In this document: piece by piece, positions 59,363 through 64,000 of the stretch
Layout of the letters: the number at the start of each line of letters is the position of its first letter
Numbering within the stretch: the stretch's first letter is position 1
NCBI GenBank assembly: GCA_965371445.1
Contig: CBDUYN010000018.1
Location: 1-64,000, forward strand
Length of the DNA stretch: 64,000 nucleotides
Source: DASWIG01 sp965371445
GTDB lineage: Bacteria > Acidobacteriota > Thermoanaerobaculia > Multivoradales > J023
Direction of reading: 5' to 3'
Notes under the pieces: generated by a model
Database searches by the model: none
Told to the model about the DNA's origin: nothing
Seen by the model: only the letters and a program-made list of their open reading frames with translations
Translations under genes and position numbers: made by a program

Positions 59363-62300
59363 CTAGAAAGCCTCCGTGTCGGCCCCGCCGCAGATCTCCC
59401 CCGGCGGATTGTGGTACGTCCGGCTCTTCCCCGTCGCCGTGTCGGTGACCGTGACCCAGTACTCCAGGTCGGTCAACGCGCCGTAGAAAACCCAGAAGTG
59501 ATCGTTTACGCCGCGTCCGTCGAGGACCTTGACGATCAGCTCGACGTTCGTCTTCTTGAAGAAGTAAAAGAGAACGCTCTCGTCGGAAAAAGCGATCGGG
59601 ACGCCTTCGCCCTCCTTGCCGTCGCGCTGGTTGCGCCAGCGCACGCTCACCGAGAACCGGGAGTCGAGGAGGCACTCCAGACAGGGCTCGACTTCGACCG
59701 CCTCGACGTCGCCGTTGAGCACCAGCGCGAAGGGTTGCGGACCCTCCGGGACGTTCGCCGCACGGACGGTGACCGTATAGGTCCCGGCGACAGGTGAGCT
59801 GACGAGCACCTGCTCGACGTTGTTACGCCGATCGGCCTTGTCCCCGGCGACCGAGACACCGCCGTCGAAGACGTTGCCCAGCCAAGCCCCATCGGGACCC
59901 ATGACGACGAGGTCGAGGTCGTTGACAAGATGGACCGCCGCCGCCGGCGTCGAGGGGTGGTCGGTCCACACGAGCGTCGCCTTCAAGGGCTCGGCGGCAC
60001 CGACTTCGAAGGTAAATGTCCGCTCCTCCCCGGCGGCGCCGAGCGCGGCGGCGCCCGGCGCGAAGCCGCTACGGTCGTCGTGGACCCAGAGCCGGCGCTC
60101 GCCGTCGCCGAAGTCGAGGAGCTGGTCGAGTTGGACGCGTCCCCAACCCTGGCAGCCGCCGGGGATCGGCGACGGAGCCTCGGCCATGTTCTGCCCGGCG
60201 TTTATGATCGACGCTTTCAAAAGCGCCGCCGAGGGGACGAAGCCGTCGCCGGCCGTGGCGGTGCCCGAGGGGTAGAAGCCGTCGGTGAAGTACTGCCGGA
60301 CGAGCGCCGCGAGCCCCGCCACCGCCGGCGTCGCCATGCTGGTCCCGCTCTGGCCGACGAGGCTGCAGCTCGGGTCGCCAACGTCGAAGTTGGACCGGGC
60401 CGAGAAAACGGCCTGTCCCGGCAGGGTGACGTCGGGCTTGACGCGGCCGTCGTCGCTCGGGCCGCAGCCCGAGAAAAGCGCCATCCGCTCGGCGAGCCGT
60501 CCGCGCTGCGTCGCGCCGACGCCCAGGACGTTTTTCGCCGTCGCCGGGCTGCCGACGCTGCCGGGGTCGAGGCCGCGGTTGCCGGCGCCGAAGAGGAGCA
60601 GCAGGTCCGGGTGGCGCCACATGACCTCGTCGACGTCCTGGCTGCCCGTCGTGTAGACGTTCAAGACGCCGGCGTTCTCCTGGTCGCCCCAGGAGCTCGA
60701 GTGGATCCGTACCCCCTGGGCGTAGGCCTGCTCGTAGATCGGCTTGAGGTCCGTCACAGGACAACCGAGGCCCGGTAGGTCCGCGCAGTCGTCGGTTCCG
60801 AAGCCGCCGTCCTGGACGACGAGCCGCGCACCGGGGGCGACGCCGTCGCCCGGGTCGTGGACGAGCGGCGTCCCCTTGTCGCCGGTCAAGGTGCCGGCGA
60901 CGTGGGTGCCGTGGCCGTGGTGGTCCCATTCGGTGGCCGAAATGCCGCCCGCGCACTCGGCCGGGTCGAGGAAGTCGACGGCGAGGATCTTGCGATGATC
61001 GCCCACGGCGGTGCCGCCGTCGCAAGCGTTCGTCGCCGGCAGGCCGGCGAGCGGGTCGTCGAAGTAGCAGTGGTCGGCGTCGAGGCCCGTGTCGAGCACC
61101 CCGACGACCTGGCCCTCGCCGTAGATCCCGTGGTCAAAAATCGGCGTCCCGGCACCGAAGGCGGGACCCGCCTGGCCGACCTCGACGGTCGAGTCGTTCA
61201 GGAGCGTCCGCCGGGGCTCGGGGTCGATCCAGAAGACCTCGCGGATCCGCGAGAGCGCGTCGCGTGAGCGTCCGAGCTCCCGCGACGGCGCGACGAGACG
61301 CAGGCGCGAGAACGACGACCCTGACCCTTTCGAGCGTCCGACGACGCGGCCCGGCAGGAGCGCCTCGACGCGTTCGGCCACGGCGTCGAGGTCGGCGTCG
61401 GGAAAGACGTGGACGACGGCGATGCGTTTTTCGTCGTTGTCGGCGAAGGCCGCCGGGACGCTCTTGTAGCTCGGCAAGTAGGGTCCGATCCACTGGGCGC
61501 CGAGGGCGCGTTTCGCCGCCGCTTTGAGGAGCCGTGAAGGCATGCGGACGAGAAAGGTGTCGTGCGGCAGGTAGGTGTAGACGCGAAGCGACACGGCCTC
61601 AAGCGCCGCCCGCTGTGAAGCGGTGACCGGACCCGGAAACTTCACGAGGACGTAGGCGTCGTCGTGCTCGCCGGGAAGGACAGCGGCGGCCTTCCTGGTG
61701 TCGATCGAACCGGACCGCAGAGCGATCACCTCGACAGACCCCTCACCCCATCCCTCTCCCCGCCATACCGGCTGTGCCACGTCCCACGGCTTCTGCCGGG
61801 GAGAGGGGGCCAGAGTCGGATTTTCTGCCCCCATGTCCAGCGCGGCAAAGGCCCGGACGTCACTCTGCCCACAGATCTCCCCCGGCGGATTGTGATAAGT
61901 CCGAACCTCCCCGGTCTCCCGATCCTCGACGTGAATCCAGTACTCGACGTCGGAAAGCGCGCCCGAGAAAACCCAGAAGTGCCCGTTCGAACGCCGTCCG
62001 TCGAGCACCTTGACGACGAGCTCGACGTTGTCCGCGGAAAAGAAAGTAAAGAGGACGCTCTCGTCGGTCAGCGGGATCGGCTTGCCGCGACCTTCGCGTC
62101 CGCCGGCGTACTGGTTCTTCCATTCCACGGTGACCTTGAAGCGGCTCTCGAGAAGGCAGGAGTCGCAGGGTGTGTTGAGACGTGCGACGTAGACGTCCTG
62201 GTTGCCTTCCCGGGAGTCCTGGTAGGCGGGATAGACGCGTCCGCCGCTCGCGGCGACGCCGATGTAGTCGCCGATGATCGGCGAGGCGACGCTTTCCCAG

Positions 62301-63559
62301 GGCAGGAGCGGCTGAAAGCTCTCGGCGGTCACTCGCTGGTTGGGCTCGAAGGTCCGTCCGCCGTCGCGCGAGAAGGTGTAGTAGACGTCGAAGTCGTTGA
62401 AGCGTTGCCGGCCGTCATAGAAGACGACGTGAGCGAGGCCGTCCTCGTCGTAGTCGACCCAGGGAAAGACTTCCTGGGCGGTCCCCGGGGGCTCGTCGTT
62501 GACGCGGACCGGGCCCTTCCAGGTCTCGCCGCGGTCGCGCGAGCGCATCGCCAGGATGTCGGAGTCGCCGTCGACCTCGTGGTTCCAGACCACGATCAGG
62601 TCGCCGTTTCGGGGATTGACGGCGGCCGAGGGAAAGGTGTTGAGCTTGTAGCCGGGGTCGCGGAGGAAGTTGATCAACGGGGAGAAGTGGATCTGCCGCG
62701 GCTCGGACCAGGTGGCGCCCTGGTCGTCAGAGTAGACGACTTTCTGGAAGAGGACGTCCCAGACGAAGACGTAGTAGCGGCCTTGCGGGCCGATAAGCGG
62801 CAGGGGCCCGATGCCGCGTCCGACGTGGACCGGCTCGCCGAAGGAGAGGCCGCCGTCGAGCGAGCGGGCGGCCATCACCCGGCTGCTCTCGGGACGGACG
62901 TAGGCCACCAGGACCTCGTCGCCGCGCGCCGCCATCAGGGGTTTGTCGTCGAAGATGGTGTCGTCGGTGGCCTTGACGGGCGGCTCCCAGGTCACCCCGT
63001 CGTCGCGGGAGCGGCGCACCCAGACCTCGGCGGTTTTGAGGCTCGACTGGTCGGAGAACTTGGAGAGGCCGAGGTAGGCGAAGTACCAGCGTCCGTCGCC
63101 GCCCGAGGCCACCGCGGGATCGGTCATGAAGGCGTGGTCGTCTTGCCAGACCTCCCACGTCCAGGTTTCTCCGCGGTCGCCGGAGCGTCCCATGCCGATG
63201 GCGAGCTTGCGGTCGGAGACAAAGTGGTTCCAGCCGGCGACGACGGTCGAGCCGTCGGCGTCGATCGAGGTCTCGTTCTGGCTGTGGCCGTCGTCGGGGC
63301 CGAGCCGCACCTCGGGGACGATGGGGGCGGCGAGCTTGGCGCGGCGGGACTCGATTTCCTGGCGCGTCGGGGGGGTGCCGGGGGGGCGGGACCAGCGGTC
63401 TTCGCGGGTCTCCGGGGGCCGGCCATCCGGGGGCTGGCCGCCGGAGGGCCGGCCCCCCATGGTCGGGGACGGGGGGGGCGTGCCACATCCGGCGAGGGCG
63501 AGGAGGAGGGCGGCAGCTAGGAGGGGGCGGTTGGGCGTATCGGGCATTGGGGTGTCCAT
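59363..63559 (-). CDS. Lipoprotein sialidase-like propeller fused to subtilisin protease
   Basis: 1398 residues. Lipobox LALAGC near residue 25, then a Pro/Gly-rich linker. Residues 75-460 hold six Asp-box (BNR) motifs (SGDRGETWTWE, SRDDGVTWEPP, SDDQGATWSEP, SRDRGETWKGP), a sialidase-type propeller. A module of about 100 residues (CLLESRFKVTVEWKNQ to TYHNPPGEICG) follows. Then comes an odd insert, ENPTLAPSPRQKPWDVAQPV, that is the translation of a DNA repeat. The S8 peptidase has Asp823 (LDTGLDADH), His883 (HGHGTHVAG) and Ser1074 (GTSMATPAVAG). The same 100-residue module returns at the C-terminus (59370-59695). It is predicted to be a surface or periplasmic protease. Confidence 0.88.
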   Translation of the reverse strand: MDTPMPDTPNRPLLAAALLLALAGCGTPPPSPTMGGRPSGGQPPDGRPPETREDRWSRPPGTPPTRQEIESRRAKLAAPIVPEVRLGPDDGHSQNETSIDADGSTVVAGWNHFVSDRKLAIGMGRSGDRGETWTWEVWQDDHAFMTDPAVASGGDGRWYFAYLGLSKFSDQSSLKTAEVWVRRSRDDGVTWEPPVKATDDTIFDDKPLMAARGDEVLVAYVRPESSRVMAARSLDGGLSFGEPVHVGRGIGPLPLIGPQGRYYVFVWDVLFQKVVYSDDQGATWSEPRQIHFSPLINFLRDPGYKLNTFPSAAVNPRNGDLIVVWNHEVDGDSDILAMRSRDRGETWKGPVRVNDEPPGTAQEVFPWVDYDEDGLAHVVFYDGRQRFNDFDVYYTFSRDGGRTFEPNQRVTAESFQPLLPWESVASPIIGDYIGVAASGGRVYPAYQDSREGNQDVYVARLNTPCDSCLLESRFKVTVEWKNQYAGGREGRGKPIPLTDESVLFTFFSADNVELVVKVLDGRRSNGHFWVFSGALSDVEYWIHVEDRETGEVRTYHNPPGEICGQSDVRAFAALDMGAENPTLAPSPRQKPWDVAQPVWRGEGWGEGSVEVIALRSGSIDTRKAAAVLPGEHDDAYVLVKFPGPVTASQRAALEAVSLRVYTYLPHDTFLVRMPSRLLKAAAKRALGAQWIGPYLPSYKSVPAAFADNDEKRIAVVHVFPDADLDAVAERVEALLPGRVVGRSKGSGSSFSRLRLVAPSRELGRSRDALSRIREVFWIDPEPRRTLLNDSTVEVGQAGPAFGAGTPIFDHGIYGEGQVVGVLDTGLDADHCYFDDPLAGLPATNACDGGTAVGDHRKILAVDFLDPAECAGGISATEWDHHGHGTHVAGTLTGDKGTPLVHDPGDGVAPGARLVVQDGGFGTDDCADLPGLGCPVTDLKPIYEQAYAQGVRIHSSSWGDQENAGVLNVYTTGSQDVDEVMWRHPDLLLLFGAGNRGLDPGSVGSPATAKNVLGVGATQRGRLAERMALFSGCGPSDDGRVKPDVTLPGQAVFSARSNFDVGDPSCSLVGQSGTSMATPAVAGLAALVRQYFTDGFYPSGTATAGDGFVPSAALLKASIINAGQNMAEAPSPIPGGCQGWGRVQLDQLLDFGDGERRLWVHDDRSGFAPGAAALGAAGEERTFTFEVGAAEPLKATLVWTDHPSTPAAAVHLVNDLDLVVMGPDGAWLGNVFDGGVSVAGDKADRRNNVEQVLVSSPVAGTYTVTVRAANVPEGPQPFALVLNGDVEAVEVEPCLECLLDSRFSVSVRWRNQRDGKEGEGVPIAFSDESVLFYFFKKTNVELIVKVLDGRGVNDHFWVFYGALTDLEYWVTVTDTATGKSRTYHNPPGEICGGADTEAF
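61739..61807 (-). repeat. G-rich short repeat, copy 2, with inverted arms, in the protease gene
   Basis: CCCTCTCCCC (61752-61761) and GGGGAGAGGG (61798-61807) are perfect inverted arms around a 36-base core. The left flank CCCCTCACCCCAT completes a match to bases 2-25 of the window. The repeat is read through in frame and adds about 25 residues between two protein domains. Confidence 0.7.
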
Positions 63560-63654
63560 TCAGTGGTCGTCAAGTAGATCTGCGCATGGTTCGGAACCAT
63601 AAGCCTGGAAGGAGTTGGCGTCAAGCTTCGCGGGGGGAGGGAGCGCGCATCGGC

Positions 63655-64000
63655 TCAGACGTCGAGCCACAGACCGAAAGCGATGTAGCGCTCGGTGTCC
63701 TGAAAGAACTCCCCCAGGGGAGAACGCCCGTCGTAGAAGGCAAGTCCCAGACGCCACCGGCGAGGCCCGGAAACGATCAGGAGGCCGCCGGCAAGCGCCG
63801 TGTCGACTCTCCAGTCGCGCTCTTCCATCGCCGAAGCGTCGAACGCCGTATACCACCCCAACCGGTCCTTCCAGAGACTCCGCAGCGACTCGTATTCGAG
63901 GCCCAACTGCAACCGGCCCGGCTCCTGGAGCTCCTCGTTGCGCAGCGTGTAGCCCCAACCCGCCTCGCTGTAGACGCGCCAGCGCTCGCCGAGCCTCCGG
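63655..64000 (-). CDS. Outer-membrane protein, DUF1207-like, C-terminal part
   Basis: 115 codons remain; the 5' end is outside the window, as the frame is open to its edge. The visible part is beta-barrel-like: RVYSEAGWGYTLRNEE, LQLGLEYESLRSLW, WYTAFDASAMEERDW, WRLGLAFYDGRSPLGEFFQD and ERYIAFGLWLDV at the end. The GRSPLGEFF followed by a Y-x-x-F-G-L-W-x-D terminus recalls DUF1207 proteins, which are outer-membrane barrels of unknown role. Confidence 0.65.
   Translation of the reverse strand, partial: RRLGERWRVYSEAGWGYTLRNEELQEPGRLQLGLEYESLRSLWKDRLGWYTAFDASAMEERDWRVDTALAGGLLIVSGPRRWRLGLAFYDGRSPLGEFFQDTERYIAFGLWLDV

Noticed and set aside
1..64000. tRNA, rRNA or CRISPR loci
   Set aside because: No rRNA stretches, no tRNA-like T-loop plus acceptor pattern and no regularly spaced direct repeats with unique spacers were seen.

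Overview
The window is a high-GC, gene-dense piece of a Gram-negative chromosome. It carries a TonB-dependent receptor, porin-like barrels, lipoprotein signals and exported multi-domain proteins. The mix of families points to Acidobacteriota, probably near Thermoanaerobaculia: a VWFA-related exported protein, a damaged 'acidobacterial duplicated orphan permease', DUF1800/DUF1501 pairs, a Ser/Thr kinase-TPR protein next to a TIGR02999-type sigma factor, several sulfatases and many SGYIN/LGY-type tails. This is inferred from gene content; no rRNA or marker gene is present. No tRNA, rRNA or CRISPR array was recognised.

Left part (1-17.5 kb): an exported sulfatase-like protein and a DRE-TIM aldolase face a leftward operon that encodes an M48 membrane protease, three AIM24/TIGR00266 paralogues and a voltage-gated-type ion channel with a zinc ribbon. 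Next come a small XRE-like regulator, an S33 lipoprotein peptidase, a VWFA-related exported protein, a barrel protein, an RdgC-like protein, a canonical sulfatase and a multi-pass mannosyltransferase-like protein.

Middle (17.5-34.7 kb): a di-haem peroxidase-like cytochrome with a periplasmic ankyrin partner is preceded by two CRP-type palindromes placed at about -41.5 and -63.5 of a plausible promoter. A convergent gene downstream encodes an FNR-like regulator with an FNR-type cysteine pattern. Then come a GT2-methyltransferase pair, a FadJ-type beta-oxidation enzyme, a PhnCDE-type transporter, a degenerate DEDDh exonuclease-like protein and a DUF1800-DUF1501 operon. The DUF1800 gene carries in-frame REP-like micro-insertions.

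Accessory part (34.7-59.3 kb): a defence-like cassette (PHP-SMC-like ATPase, AlbA_2 protein, truncated Swt1-type HEPN), a PQQ-like propeller protein, a permease with an internal deletion, two divergent exported caspase-like proteins (one with 14 WD40 repeats, the other coupled to a four-helix membrane protein), an MNT/HEPN toxin-antitoxin pair, a PPC-domain protein, a kinase/sigma pair, a TonB receptor coupled to a TIR-domain protein, and several broken sigma-factor pieces. The right edge holds a 1398-residue lipoprotein that joins a sialidase-like propeller to a subtilisin, then the C-terminal part of an outer-membrane protein.

Two chromosome-wide themes recur. Several genes lacking a Shine-Dalgarno sequence have TANNNT 6-8 bases before the start codon, which suggests leaderless mRNAs. 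Several small palindromic repeats lie inside coding sequences without breaking the frame.
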